Positions 8,471-18,433 of a DNA stretch of 64,000 nt are shown piece by piece. Source of the DNA: JAJFUI01 sp039698035 (GTDB lineage: Bacteria > Planctomycetota > Planctomycetia > Pirellulales > Thermoguttaceae); contig JBDKSW010000004.1 in NCBI GenBank assembly GCA_039698035.1, forward strand, positions 1 through 64,000, in the 5' to 3' direction. The notes under the pieces were generated by a model that saw only the letters and a program-made list of their open reading frames with translations, did no database searches and was not told the DNA's origin. Each line of letters starts with the position of its first letter. The first letter of the stretch is position 1. Position numbers and translations under genes: made by a program.

Positions 8471-9496
8471 ATGCGGGCGAAGGAAATTGGCTGGATCGGA
8501 GCCGCATTGCTGTGGGCTGCCGTGGCCCTTGGCGCGGAACAGTCGATGCCGGCGGCCGACCGCGTCGGGCAGGTTCTCGGGCGCGTTGGGCGCATGAATC
8601 GCGACGAACAGCAGGCATGGCTTCGTCGGCTGGAAAAGCGTGAGGCACGTGCGGCGCGCATTACCTTGAAGCCGAACGAGGCGGCCAAGGACATTGCCGA
8701 CTTTCGCGGCCTGCTGCACCGCAAGCTGGTCACTTGGCCGGTGCTGCGCGAGGCGGTCGAAAAGACGGATGCTCGCGAGCAAGAGGCTATCAAGCAACTC
8801 GGCCAGCGCTATCGCACTCAGGTCTTCACGACGTTGAGCGCCCAGCTCGACGAGTACGGGCGGTGGCAGGAGGCCTGGAGCGTCGTTCTGCAAAGCTGGA
8901 AGACGTCCGGCAGCCCGTTCGAGCAGCAAGACCGGCTGATCGATTGGCTTGAAGCGGCCATTCGCAGTGTCAGCGCGAAGACGCCCGGCGTCGTTCCACG
9001 GCGACCCGAGTTTCAAGTCGCGGCCGTCGGTCTTCCGCCGCCAGAGCCATCGAAGACCGCAAAGGCGGTTCGGACGGTGCGGAAGCCAGAGATCGAAGGC
9101 CACGCTCGCGGCGACTCGCCCCAGGTGAATATCGAAGAATTAACGAGCCGGATTGCCGGTTTCAATTTGGCCCTGCGGGCAATCGAGGCCGATTTGGACG
9201 AGAAGGGGACGTGGAGCGCCGCGCGACTGGAACCCGTCGTCGAGCGACTCAAGATTTTGGTCGTGCGTCGGAACGATCTCGACCTGTTCCGCGACTTAAC
9301 GCCGGCGGACAAGCGGTCCGAGTTGGCCAAGTTGGACTCGCCAAAGGCGGCCATGGCGCAGCTCGGCGCTCGGATTTTCGCCGCCAGGACTCACACGTCC
9401 GGTCCGCAGTTCCAAGGCACGAACGCCGAACGTCGGACCGAGTCGGAACAGCTCGAAACGCTCTCGCGCCGGCTGGCGGAGATGGCCGGGAAGTAG
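8471..9496 (+). CDS. Secreted protein of unknown function
   Basis: A 341-residue protein with a clear signal peptide (MRAKEIGWIGAALLWAAVALGAEQ). The ATG at 8471 is chosen over an earlier in-frame start because GAGGAAATAAC precedes it and the signal peptide begins there. The rest is charged and mostly helical: DRVGQVLGRVGRMNRDEQQAWLRRLEKRE, a Pro-rich middle (~residues 180-205), and a second helical half beginning VNIEELTSRIAGFNLALRAIEADLDEKGTW. The two helical halves separated by a linker suggest a scaffold or binding protein outside the cytoplasmic membrane. No family was recognised. Confidence 0.75.
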   Translation: MRAKEIGWIGAALLWAAVALGAEQSMPAADRVGQVLGRVGRMNRDEQQAWLRRLEKREARAARITLKPNEAAKDIADFRGLLHRKLVTWPVLREAVEKTDAREQEAIKQLGQRYRTQVFTTLSAQLDEYGRWQEAWSVVLQSWKTSGSPFEQQDRLIDWLEAAIRSVSAKTPGVVPRRPEFQVAAVGLPPPEPSKTAKAVRTVRKPEIEGHARGDSPQVNIEELTSRIAGFNLALRAIEADLDEKGTWSAARLEPVVERLKILVVRRNDLDLFRDLTPADKRSELAKLDSPKAAMAQLGARIFAARTHTSGPQFQGTNAERRTESEQLETLSRRLAEMAGK

Positions 9497-9574
9497 GGAA
9501 AACCGAATCCGTCGCCATCGGCCTTAGGGCGGGATGCATCCCTCGAAAACCGCCGCCCAGTTCGTGACGGAAGC

Positions 9575-9715
9575 TCAGCGACGAAACACCTTGCCGATAA
9601 CCCAGAGCACGACGATAGCAATCAACAGGAAGCCTATAACTTGGCCGATGGCGTAGCTCGAATCATACGCTGTCTGGTCCGCAAACAAACCGCTGCCAAG
9701 CATCGCACAGATCAT
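9575..9715 (-). CDS. Small single-helix membrane protein (46 residues)
   Basis: A short gene read directly from the sequence. ATG at 9715 is preceded by AGGAGA, and the product is 46 residues ending in ...WVIGKVFRR. One membrane helix (IGQVIGFLLIAIVVLWVIGKV) fills the C-terminal half and is followed by a positive tail, so the N-terminus is probably outside. It begins 57 bases after the stop of the PpiD-like gene on the same strand and could be co-transcribed with it. The strong binding site and clean membrane helix support it; the function is unknown. Confidence 0.6.
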   Translation of the reverse strand: MICAMLGSGLFADQTAYDSSYAIGQVIGFLLIAIVVLWVIGKVFRR

Positions 9716-9772
9716 GGTGGTCTCCTGCTTTGCTGCAAGGTACGTATCGAACGCCTGATTTGACGCTACCGA

Positions 9773-12010
9773 TTACTCGTCGCCGATGGGCAGTGACTGC
9801 TGCTCGGCCGCTCGCACGGTCGTATCGCGGCCGGGGCCCCAAGCGAAGCCAACGGACTTCTTCACCTCATCGAACCAGGCACGTCGCAGGTCGTTGATAT
9901 CCTTCTCCGCGGCCATGAAGTACATGCTGTACGGCTCCTTTTCAAACATGAGCCTGAGCGCAACATAGGACGGCGTGAACTCGCTTGGGCGAATCACGTA
10001 GGCCACGGTTTTCGGCGCGTTGAAGGCGACGCCAACCTGCCCCAGTTCGAGCCTAAAGACTTCCTGCATAAAGTCCCAGCCGGCCATGGGAATGCCGTCG
10101 ACCGCGCTGAGGCGGGCCGGTTGCTGCCATCCGCTAGCGATATTTGGGAAGGTTAGCCAGGTGAACTTCCCCGGCAGAATGACGTGGTATTCCGAACGCT
10201 CGACGAACGCCTGTTTGAGCGACTTGTTGGCCTTGCGGGCCTCGGCAGCCAGCTTCTCGGCGGTTTTGCGAGCAATGTCCCGTGCATGGATCAATTGCCA
10301 CTGGCGAAGGACTTCCGCCCGAGCCTCGGCGAACTTCGGTATGTGCTGCTCCCGCTCCTCGTTCTTCCAGAACAGGGTTCTCTTGTCGCCTTTCTGGCCT
10401 ATGGCCGTTTCGCAACGGAACAACGGGGAGGGCCGAAACGCGTATTGCCACAGATAGTTGCGGCTTGCCGGCACGTACGACACACCGATGTCGGTCGTTT
10501 GCAAGTCCCAGAGAGCCATCAGCCCGGTCTTGCCGGCCGTGAGGCCATGCTTCTTGGCAAACTCCTCAAACTTCGGTTCTGGCGGCAACTCGATCTTGGC
10601 CCCCTCCTTGGCCTCGGTCTTCTGAAGAACGTAATCGGCGTAAGGCCCACTGCCATATTCGCTGATCCGTTCTTTGAGTTCGTCGAACAACTTATCGATT
10701 GCCATTGTGGCCAAATAGCGACGAATGCGGGCCTTCAGTTCGTCGGTTAGGCCCGTCTTCGGCGGTTCCGGCTTCTTGGTTTCGGCAGCCGGCTTGGTCG
10801 GAGCAACCGACTTCGCTGAGGTCACGGCAGGCGTTGCCTTGGCATCTGGCTTCTTCTGGTCCTTGGGCGCGCCGGCGAAGGCGGCCATTTGGAAGGGCGT
10901 CGCGGCGACCGCGCTTGATGACGGCAAGCCGTTTTGCGAGGTCTTCTTCGGCTCAACCGGTTTCTGGCTTGGCGTCGTCGACGGCTTGGCCGAAGACTTC
11001 GCGGGCGCCTTGGTCTCCTTCGCCGGAGAATTCTTGGCGGGTTCGACCGTCTTCTTTGGTGGCTGGGCGGCCGGCGCCTTCTCTGGCTGCGCGGCCGGCT
11101 TCGTCTCGGGCCGGTTGGCGGCGGCTTCCGCCTGAACTTTCTTCGTCAGCGCGTCATACGCTTCCTTGTTCTTCTCGTACTCATCCTTGATCTGCTGATC
11201 GGTGATCGCCTTGGCAAACGTTTCCACGTCAGCCGTCACATACTCCAAGCCAATCCGTTGCGGTTGGTTGAAGCCCGGCTCGGGCGAATCGGGCATTGCA
11301 ATGCGGTTTTTGTGCTCCTCAAAGAAGGCCTTGAGTTGCTCGTCCGTGGGCTTCGCGACCTCCTTCATGGAGTTGGCAACCGGGACGGCGACGGCCTCGA
11401 TCGTTGCGAAGCGTTTCACGCGATTGAAGTAGTCCCATCGCTGGGCCGGCGTAGCCGTTTCAGGACTGTTGGCCGATCGCATGAACTGCTGGAGCCTGAT
11501 GGGCAGGATCCCCTCGCGCACCAGATCGAAGAACTGTCCCGCCGAAAGCTGCGCCTGCTGAAAAACGACCAGCATGTCGCGGGACGAAACTTGACCGCCG
11601 GTCACCGCCTTGAGGAACTCATTGATGGAGTCATCGCTGACGACGATTCCCTGCTTCTGGGCGTAACGCGCGAGAAGCCACGCCTGAACGATTGCGTCAT
11701 CGGTGGAGGGACCAAAGATCTGTTGGCACTGCGACATCGCCTGCGGGGACGGCATTCCAGCCGTTTCAAAAAGCTTAACGGTGACACCGACGAGCCGGTT
11801 GTGCCGATTACGCAGACGCTGCACGTCGCTCCGCTTCAGGTTGCCGAACGCCGTGGTCATTGCAACAACTTCGTCCACAGGTCCGCGGTCTCGGAGGCCG
11901 AGCATGTCGGTAACCATCGGCAGAAACAGGAAGGCGAACATGACCATGATCAACAGCGCCGCCATCGCTAGTTTCTGGTTTTTTCGGAAAACTCTGAACG
12001 GGCTGGCCAT
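9773..12010 (-). CDS. Membrane-anchored SurA/PpiD-like periplasmic chaperone
   Basis: A 745-residue protein with an N-terminal membrane anchor (LAMAALLIMVMFAFLFLPMV, residues 13-32) and a SurA-N/PpiD-like helical region: DDAIVQAWLLARYAQKQGIVVSDDSINEFLKAVTGG ... FDLVREGILPIRLQQFM. It then has a region with PTDEQLKAFFEEHKNRIA typical of PpiD-like proteins, and a low-complexity Lys/Ala/Pro linker (~residues 290-430). The C-terminal half is soluble. No clear parvulin (PpiC) active-site domain is visible, so it may be a holdase without isomerase activity. By family analogy it would assist folding of exported proteins. The small membrane protein gene at 9575 lies just downstream. Confidence 0.7.
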   Translation of the reverse strand: MASPFRVFRKNQKLAMAALLIMVMFAFLFLPMVTDMLGLRDRGPVDEVVAMTTAFGNLKRSDVQRLRNRHNRLVGVTVKLFETAGMPSPQAMSQCQQIFGPSTDDAIVQAWLLARYAQKQGIVVSDDSINEFLKAVTGGQVSSRDMLVVFQQAQLSAGQFFDLVREGILPIRLQQFMRSANSPETATPAQRWDYFNRVKRFATIEAVAVPVANSMKEVAKPTDEQLKAFFEEHKNRIAMPDSPEPGFNQPQRIGLEYVTADVETFAKAITDQQIKDEYEKNKEAYDALTKKVQAEAAANRPETKPAAQPEKAPAAQPPKKTVEPAKNSPAKETKAPAKSSAKPSTTPSQKPVEPKKTSQNGLPSSSAVAATPFQMAAFAGAPKDQKKPDAKATPAVTSAKSVAPTKPAAETKKPEPPKTGLTDELKARIRRYLATMAIDKLFDELKERISEYGSGPYADYVLQKTEAKEGAKIELPPEPKFEEFAKKHGLTAGKTGLMALWDLQTTDIGVSYVPASRNYLWQYAFRPSPLFRCETAIGQKGDKRTLFWKNEEREQHIPKFAEARAEVLRQWQLIHARDIARKTAEKLAAEARKANKSLKQAFVERSEYHVILPGKFTWLTFPNIASGWQQPARLSAVDGIPMAGWDFMQEVFRLELGQVGVAFNAPKTVAYVIRPSEFTPSYVALRLMFEKEPYSMYFMAAEKDINDLRRAWFDEVKKSVGFAWGPGRDTTVRAAEQQSLPIGDE

Positions 12011-12395
12011 TAGCTACGGTCCTTCTTTGGAGGGGGCGTGTCGATGAACTCGGCTTGACAAGCCGGCCCCTACGGGAGTAATGGTGTCGCAAACAGGCCG
12101 GTACACGGCATCCGCGCACCGCGCCGCAATCCGGCAATTCTAAACGGGTTGGGCGCAAATGCAATGCCAATTGGGGGCTGATCCGACGGCAAGGTTGGTT
12201 GCGAACGGTCACTACGGGCCGGCACCGCAAGCAACGGTGGAAACAGGAGTTGCGACGTAGACGACCAGCGTCCAAACGGGCATTGTCAAACAGCCTGTCC
12301 GAACGAAACACCCCAGACACCCAACGTTTGCCCCTTGAACCCGCCACACGCGGCGATACAATCCCAAGCTTTACCCAGATTACCCACACTTTCTC
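12011..12395. other. Divergent intergenic region between the PpiD-like gene and topA
   Basis: About 385 bases separating two divergent starts, so promoters for both should be here. A short hairpin GGCTTGACAAGCC (about 12052-12064) resembles the CTTGT hairpin core seen at the RHS boundaries. No ORF with a binding site was found and no promoter stood out. Confidence 0.35.
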
Positions 12396-15191
12396 ATGGC
12401 GAAGAAAACCTCCTCCTCCGACGGGACATCCCTGGTGATCGTCGAGTCGCCGGCCAAGGCCCGGACCATCGGCAAGTTTCTCGGTCGCGGCTACACCATC
12501 GAGGCAAGCATCGGCCACATCCGCGATTTGCCGCAGGGGGCCAAGGAGATTCCGGAGCAGTACAAGAAGGAGGACTGGGCCTACTTGGGCGTCAACGTCG
12601 ACCATGACTTCGAGCCCGTCTACGTTGTCCCGCGTGAAAAGGCGAAGCAGGTCCGAAAGCTCAAGGACCTGCTGAAGGACGCCAAAGAACTGTATCTGGC
12701 GACGGACGAAGACCGCGAAGGGGAGGCCATCAGTTGGCACTTGTGCGAAGTGCTGCGTCCCAAAGTGCCAGTCCATCGGCTGGTGTTTCACGAAATCACC
12801 GAAGAGGCGATTCGCGAGGCCCTGAAGCAGCCGCGGCAAATCGACGAGGACCTGGTTCGGGCGCAAGAGGTTCGTCGCATCGTGGACCGGCTCTACGGCT
12901 ACGACGTCTCGCCGCTGCTGTGGCGGAAGATCCGCCCCCGACTCTCGGCCGGTCGGGTGCAAAGCGTGGCCGTGCGTCTGATCGTCGAGCGCGAGCGGCA
13001 ACGGATGGCCTTCATTTCGGCCACGTTCTGGGACTTGCTCGGCACGTTTGCCAAGTCGGGCGGGGCCAACTTTCAGGCCGAACTGACCGCCGTCGATGGG
13101 CGTCGGGTGCCGGCAAGCCGCGACTTCGATCCGTCGACGGGCCGACTCAAAGACGCCAATCTCCTCTTGATGGACGAGCTCGCGGCGGGCCAATTGCTCG
13201 ACCGGCTTCGCTCGGCCCAATGGCGCGTAGCCAAGATCGAGGACAAGCCGTACTCGACGCGGCCTTACGCGCCGTTCACGACCAGCACGCTCCAGCAGGA
13301 GGGAAACCGGAAGTACGGTTTCACGGCCCGGCATACGATGCAAGTGGCCCAGAGCCTGTATGAAAACGGCCACATTACTTACATGCGTACGGACTCGACC
13401 ACGTTGGCCAGCGTGGCGATCGAGGCCGCGCGGCAGTTGGTCGCCTCACAATATGGCAGCGAATACTTGTCGCCCACGCCACGCGTCTATCAGACGAAGG
13501 TAAAGAACGCGCAGGAGGCGCACGAAGCCATCCGCCCGGCCGGTCATCCGTTCGCTTTTCCCGAGACGCTTCGGGGGCGGCTCAGCCCGGACGAGTTCCG
13601 GCTCTATGACCTGATCTGGAAGCGAACGATCGCTAGCCAAATGGCGGACGCTCAGGGGCATCGCGTGACGATCGGCATCGAGGCCGCGTTGGACGCGACG
13701 ACTGCACAACAGGCGGCCGGGGTCACATTTGAAGCCACCGGCAAGACGATCGAGTTTCCCGGCTATCTCCGAGCGTACGTCGAAGGGGCCGACGATCCCG
13801 AGTCGGACTTGGCCGACCGCGAGCGAGTCCTACCGAAACTTGCCGTCGGCGAATCGCTCGATTGCGTCGAACTGAGCCCCAAGAGCCACACGACGCAGCC
13901 GCCAAATCGTTACAGCGAAGCCACGTTGACCCGGGCGCTCGAAGAAATGGGCATCGGACGGCCAAGCACCTATGCGGCCATCATCGAGACAATCCTGGCC
14001 CGGGATTACGTCGTCAAGGCGAAGCGTGGAAACGTATTGGTGCCGACCTGGACGGCGTTCGCCGTGTCGCAGTTGCTCGAAACCCATCTGCCGGATCTCG
14101 TGGACTATCAGTTCACGGCCGAAATGGAGGACGAACTCGACCAGATTAGCCGCGGCGAGATGAGCCACGTCGATTATCTGCGGATGTTCTACTTCGGGAA
14201 CGACCATCACGGCCTCAAGCAACTCTTGGCCGACAAGCTCAACGAGATCGAGGCACGCGACGTGTGTCGCATCTCCCTGGGCAGGCCAATCGCAGGGCAG
14301 ACGGGCAACCAGCCGGAATCCGGGCAGAATGACACTCGTTCCGCCGACGAAGAGGTCTTTGTTCGCGTCGGCCGCTATGGGCCGTTCTTGGAACAAGGCG
14401 ACCGCCGGGCGAGCCTGCCCGAGGGAATGCCGCCAGACGAAGTGACGCTGCAATCGGCCCTCGAACTGCTCGACAAGGCGGGCCAGGGCGATCAGCCGCT
14501 CGGCGTCTGCCCGGAGACCGGAAAGCCCGTCTTCGTGAAGGTCGGCCGTTTCGGGCCTTATGTGCAACGCGGCACGGCCGAAGACGACGAGAAGCCGCAG
14601 AACGCTTCGTTGCTACGGGGCATGGATGCCGCGAATGTCGATCTGGAAACGGCATTGAAGCTGTTGTCGCTGCCGCGAACGTTAGGCGAGCATTCCGAGA
14701 CGCACGAACCGGTCGTGGCCCACAATGGCCGCTATGGACCGTACGTGAAGTGCGGCGCCGAGACGCGCTCGCTCCCCGGCGACCTGTCCCCGCTGGACGT
14801 GACCGTGACGCAGGCGTTGGAGCTGTTGGCCCAGCCAAAGGTGCGTCGCGGCGGCGGGGCGACCGGCCAGAAGGAGCCGCTCAAAACGTTTGACGCATCG
14901 CCAGTGACCCAGCAGCCGGTTCGACTGTTGCAGGGCCGCTATGGACCGTACGTCACCGACGGCACGACGAACGCTTCACTGCCGCGCGGCGTATCGCCGG
15001 AAGAGATCACGTTCGACTACGCACTGAATCTGCTGGCCGAGCGCGCGGCCGCAGGGCCCAGCAAGCGCGCCTCGCGTCGCAAAACGCCGGCCAAGCCGGC
15101 TGCCAAGAAACCGGCCGCCAAGAAGGCGAGCGCCAAGAAGCCGGCCGCAAAAACGCCGGGCAAGACCGCAAAACGCAAGACGAAGTCGTAG
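12396..15191 (+). CDS. topA: DNA topoisomerase I (type IA)
   Basis: A 931-residue type IA topoisomerase that relaxes negative supercoils. The Toprim domain holds VIVESPAKARTIGKFLG (14-30) and ATDEDREGEA (102-111). SAGRVQSVAVRLI follows, and the catalytic tyrosine is Y329 in ITYMRTDST. RYSEATLTRALEEMGIGRPSTYA lies in the later core. The C-terminal part has no four-cysteine zinc fingers but carries repeated GRYGPF/YV ... SLP ... LELL units (topoisomerase C-terminal repeats) at least four times from ~650. The last ~40 residues are a Lys/Ala/Pro histone-like tail (KKPAAKKASAKKPAAK). The ATG follows a region without a strong Shine-Dalgarno. Confidence 0.97.
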   Translation: MAKKTSSSDGTSLVIVESPAKARTIGKFLGRGYTIEASIGHIRDLPQGAKEIPEQYKKEDWAYLGVNVDHDFEPVYVVPREKAKQVRKLKDLLKDAKELYLATDEDREGEAISWHLCEVLRPKVPVHRLVFHEITEEAIREALKQPRQIDEDLVRAQEVRRIVDRLYGYDVSPLLWRKIRPRLSAGRVQSVAVRLIVERERQRMAFISATFWDLLGTFAKSGGANFQAELTAVDGRRVPASRDFDPSTGRLKDANLLLMDELAAGQLLDRLRSAQWRVAKIEDKPYSTRPYAPFTTSTLQQEGNRKYGFTARHTMQVAQSLYENGHITYMRTDSTTLASVAIEAARQLVASQYGSEYLSPTPRVYQTKVKNAQEAHEAIRPAGHPFAFPETLRGRLSPDEFRLYDLIWKRTIASQMADAQGHRVTIGIEAALDATTAQQAAGVTFEATGKTIEFPGYLRAYVEGADDPESDLADRERVLPKLAVGESLDCVELSPKSHTTQPPNRYSEATLTRALEEMGIGRPSTYAAIIETILARDYVVKAKRGNVLVPTWTAFAVSQLLETHLPDLVDYQFTAEMEDELDQISRGEMSHVDYLRMFYFGNDHHGLKQLLADKLNEIEARDVCRISLGRPIAGQTGNQPESGQNDTRSADEEVFVRVGRYGPFLEQGDRRASLPEGMPPDEVTLQSALELLDKAGQGDQPLGVCPETGKPVFVKVGRFGPYVQRGTAEDDEKPQNASLLRGMDAANVDLETALKLLSLPRTLGEHSETHEPVVAHNGRYGPYVKCGAETRSLPGDLSPLDVTVTQALELLAQPKVRRGGGATGQKEPLKTFDASPVTQQPVRLLQGRYGPYVTDGTTNASLPRGVSPEEITFDYALNLLAERAAAGPSKRASRRKTPAKPAAKKPAAKKASAKKPAAKTPGKTAKRKTKS

Positions 15192-15295
15192 GCAGGAACA
15201 CACGGGGCAGACCGGCCAACCGGCCCCTCGCGCGACCGAGTTGATGCGGCGTTCCGCCTCCGAGCGAGGAGCGGCGGTGACGGGGTTGTCTCCGC

Positions 15296-16666
15296 TTACG
15301 GCCCCAGCAGAAAAGCCTTGGCGATCGAAAAGTAGATCACGATGCCGGTCACGTCGACGAATGTGGCGACGAAGGGGCTCGATGCATAACCAGGGTCGAA
15401 GCCAAGCCGCTTGAAAACCAGCGGCAGCATGGAACCGACCAGCGTGCCCCAGAGGCAGATGGCGGCCACCGACTGCGCGATCACGAGGGCCAGCATCCAG
15501 CGGTCGGCGTTTCCCAGCACCGTGGCTGGCGTCATCGACGCGCGGACAAAGCCGATGGCGCCCAGCGTCAGCCCCAGCGCAATGCCGACGACCAACTCGT
15601 GCCTCAAGACACGCCACCACCCGCCGACCGAAATCTGCCCGAGGGCCATTGCGCGCGTGATCAGCGTGGCCGCCTGCGAGCCGGAATTGCCCCCGGTCGA
15701 AATGCACAGCGGGACAAAAAGGCTCAAGGCCAGCACGATCTTGATTTCATCCTCAAAGTAGGCCAGCGCCGAGAACGTGAACAGTTCGGCCACGAAGAGG
15801 CAAGAAAGCCACGCGGCGCGTTTGCGCCAGACGGTGACGAACGGAGCCTCTAGGTAGTCCTCGACCATCGGAACGACGCCGCCCATCTTCTGGGCATCTT
15901 CGGTCGCTTCTTCGATCATCACGTCGATCACGTCGTCGTGCGTAATGATGCCGATCAGTTGATTCTGGTCGTTGACCACCGGAATGGCGAGGAAGTCGTA
16001 CTTGGCCAGCATCCGAGCGGCCTCCTCCTGGTCCTGATCGGCCCGCACGGAAATCACGTCGCGGTGCATCAGGTCGGCGATCCGCATCGTCGGCTTGGCC
16101 AGTATCAAATCGCGCAGCGAGACGAAGCCCATCAGATGCCGCACTTCGTCGACGACATAGATCGAGTAGATCGTCTCGCGGGACGGGGCCTGCTGACGCA
16201 GCAGCGTCACGGCGTCGCCCACGGCCACGTCGGCCGGCAGCGTCGCGTACTCGGTGGTCATCACCGAGCCGGCGCTCCCTTCGGGGAACGAGAGCAGGGT
16301 GCGAATGTCTTGGCGTTCGGCCTTGGTGACCAGCGGAATCAGGCTTTCGGCGACGGCCGTATCGAGCCGCTTGAGCAAATCGACCCGATCGTCGGGCGAC
16401 ATGGCCTCGATGAGCTTCGACATTCGGCCACGGCCCACGCCGTCGACCATCTCGATCTGCTTGTCGAAGGGGAAGAACGAAAAGATCTCCGCTTGGCGCT
16501 CGACCGGCGCGTAATCGAGCAGCTTCCAGGTGTCCTCGACGGACAAGCCTTCGGAAAAGTCGGCCACCGTGGCCGGATGCAGTTCGGCCGAAACGGCCTG
16601 GAGCGAGTCGGCGTCGCCCGTGTCGAGCATTTCACGCAATTCGGGCAGCAGCAGTGGATTCGGCAT
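15296..16666 (-). CDS. mgtE: Magnesium transporter MgtE
   Basis: A 456-residue Mg2+ channel/transporter of the inner membrane. The cytosolic N domain (DLLKRLDTAVAESLIPL, LLSFPEGSAGSVMTTEYATL) precedes two CBS domains (TIYSIYVVDEVRHLMGFVSLRDL; DFLAIPVVNDQNQLIGIITHDDVIDVM) that sense Mg2+. The C-terminal five-helix pore has STGGNSGSQAATLI, the selectivity-linked stretch, and FVATFVDVTGIVIYF with the conserved pore aspartate. ATG 16666 is chosen; an in-frame TTG at 16705 adds 13 residues without homology. It converges with topA. Confidence 0.95.
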   Translation of the reverse strand: MPNPLLLPELREMLDTGDADSLQAVSAELHPATVADFSEGLSVEDTWKLLDYAPVERQAEIFSFFPFDKQIEMVDGVGRGRMSKLIEAMSPDDRVDLLKRLDTAVAESLIPLVTKAERQDIRTLLSFPEGSAGSVMTTEYATLPADVAVGDAVTLLRQQAPSRETIYSIYVVDEVRHLMGFVSLRDLILAKPTMRIADLMHRDVISVRADQDQEEAARMLAKYDFLAIPVVNDQNQLIGIITHDDVIDVMIEEATEDAQKMGGVVPMVEDYLEAPFVTVWRKRAAWLSCLFVAELFTFSALAYFEDEIKIVLALSLFVPLCISTGGNSGSQAATLITRAMALGQISVGGWWRVLRHELVVGIALGLTLGAIGFVRASMTPATVLGNADRWMLALVIAQSVAAICLWGTLVGSMLPLVFKRLGFDPGYASSPFVATFVDVTGIVIYFSIAKAFLLGP

Positions 16667-17130
16667 CGGACGGCCTGAAAATCGCGGGAAGGGGTGGCAA
16701 AACAAATTCTTGCTTATCGGAAAACGAATGCGGGGTGTCTGAGCCAGCGTGGCGTCGGCCGCTGGACTTCCGCCGTCAAGATCGATCGCAACGCGGTACG
16801 AATGCTCGGTGGATGGTTTGATTCATTGGGTAGCGCGATTCGATGGAGCGCGCCGTTTCGGATTGTCGCACCCCATCGAACGGCGATGAACCGAATCCTT
16901 GGGGGTAACACCAGACAGCGGCGTCCATCGAAAGCTGCCCGGACTGGCGTCCCAACCGGGCCCCTTTTTCTGCTCTTTCGCGGCCGGCCCCTTTTCGACC
17001 GCCGCCAACGAAACCGAAGACTCCTCTTCACCAAAACCATGATCGGCCGCGGGGGCTTCCACGGGAAGCCCCCGCCAGCGTTCGTTGCATTGCGCCAGGC
17101 GGCACGCCGGCGCGCTCTCAAAGCAAGGTT
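16667..17130. other. Long intergenic region between serC and mgtE
   Basis: Both neighbours are on the minus strand. The only structure seen is the hairpin at 17049-17075. Open frames here have no ribosome-binding site or family likeness. Confidence 0.4.
17049..17075 (-). terminator. Strong hairpin downstream of serC
   Basis: GCGGGGGCTTCC (17049-17060) pairs perfectly with GGAAGCCCCCGC (17064-17075) around a 3-base loop, 55 bases past the serC stop. There is no T tract, so it may be an RNA-stabilising 3' end and not a classical intrinsic terminator. Confidence 0.5.
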
Positions 17131-18222
17131 CTACCTGTTCTTGCAGTACTCTTGCATGAAGTCGGCCAGCAGTTGCACGCCTTCGATCGGCATGGCGTTG
17201 TAGATCGATGCGCGGCATCCGCCAACCGACCGATGGCCCTTCAGCTCGCACAGCCCTCGCTCGGCGGCTTGCTTCAGGAACGGTTCGTCGTGCTGGGGGT
17301 TCGCCAGACGGAACGGCACGTTCATCACCGAGCGGCACCCCGGTTCGGCGTGGCCCAGGTAGAAGCCGCCGGAGGCGTCGATCACGTCGTACAGCAGCTT
17401 GGCCTTGCGACGATTCAATTCGGCCATCTTGTCGAGACCGCCGATGTGGTTCAGCAACCAGTCGGTCACGAGCTTGACGATGTAGATAGCGAAGGTCGGC
17501 GGCGTGTTCAGCAACGACTTGGCCTCGGCCAGCAGCTTGTAATTCAGCAACGAGGGAACGTCCGCCTGGGAGCGGGCGAGCAGATCGTCGCGGATGACGA
17601 CGATGGTCACGCCGGCCGGCCCGGCGTTCTTCTGAGCGCACGCATACAGGAGCCCGAACTTCTCGATCGGCAGCGGCCGGGACAGGAACTCGGAAGAACT
17701 GTCGCAGACCAGCGGCACGCCGGCCGTGTCGGGCAGGGTTGGGAATTGGACGCCCTGGATCGTCTCGTTCGAGCAGACGTAGGCGTAGGCGGCGTCCGGG
17801 CTGAATTGCAGCTCGTCCGTGTTGGGAACGCGGTTGAAGTTCGAGGGCTTGCCGTCCCACACGATGCGGACGGGACCTTGGGTCTTCGCTTCTTCGCTGG
17901 CCTTCTTGCTCCAAGTGCCGGTGACAACGTAGTCGGCCGACTTGCCGGTGCCGCGGAGCAGGTTCATCGGAATCAGGCCGAACTGCATCAGCGCGCCGCC
18001 TTGGAGGAACAGCACCCGATAGTTGTCGGGGATGCCCATCAGCTTGCGGAGGTTCGCCTCGGCCGTGGAGATAATCTTGTCAAAGGCCTTCGAGCGGTGG
18101 CTGATTTCGAGGATCGACGCGCCGGCGCCCGGCAGACAGAGCAGATCGCGTTGGGCCTCTTCAAGGACGGGCAGGGGCAAAACGGCAGGGCCTGGCGAGA
18201 AGTTATAGACGCGCTTTTCCAT
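17131..18222 (-). CDS. serC: Phosphoserine aminotransferase
   Basis: A 363-residue PLP enzyme that makes 3-phosphoserine from 3-phosphohydroxypyruvate in serine synthesis (and acts in B6 synthesis in some bacteria). It starts MEKRVYNFSPGPAVLP, with AGGAAG in front. Seen: EISHRSKAFDKII, FLQGGALMQFGLIPMNLL, TGTWSKKASEEA, CDSSSEFLSRPLP, and the PLP-binding lysine in YACAQKNAGPAG. It ends with GHRSVGGCRASIYNAMPIEGVQLLADFM. The length is normal. No serA lies nearby, so it stands alone. Confidence 0.97.
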   Translation of the reverse strand: MEKRVYNFSPGPAVLPLPVLEEAQRDLLCLPGAGASILEISHRSKAFDKIISTAEANLRKLMGIPDNYRVLFLQGGALMQFGLIPMNLLRGTGKSADYVVTGTWSKKASEEAKTQGPVRIVWDGKPSNFNRVPNTDELQFSPDAAYAYVCSNETIQGVQFPTLPDTAGVPLVCDSSSEFLSRPLPIEKFGLLYACAQKNAGPAGVTIVVIRDDLLARSQADVPSLLNYKLLAEAKSLLNTPPTFAIYIVKLVTDWLLNHIGGLDKMAELNRRKAKLLYDVIDASGGFYLGHAEPGCRSVMNVPFRLANPQHDEPFLKQAAERGLCELKGHRSVGGCRASIYNAMPIEGVQLLADFMQEYCKNR

Positions 18223-18433
18223 GATTCTTCCTGGTCTCAGCAAAGTGGGGGGAATGTTCTGGCTTTCCAATTTACCGCAAACCGGGCGAGTGTCCAGCGC
18301 CGCCCAACAGAAGTCAAGCCCTTCTTGGCCCTGCCACCTCCGAGGGCGGGGCCAGGAGCGTGGCCCTTGACCCTGGGATAGCCCACCGCTAGGCTGGGTA
18401 AGGGATTCTTATTTCGCAGAGGGGGCTCGGGCA

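Noticed and set aside
14239..15191. Zinc fingers at the end of topA
   Set aside because: No CxxC pairs; the end consists of topoisomerase C-terminal repeats and a Lys/Ala tail.
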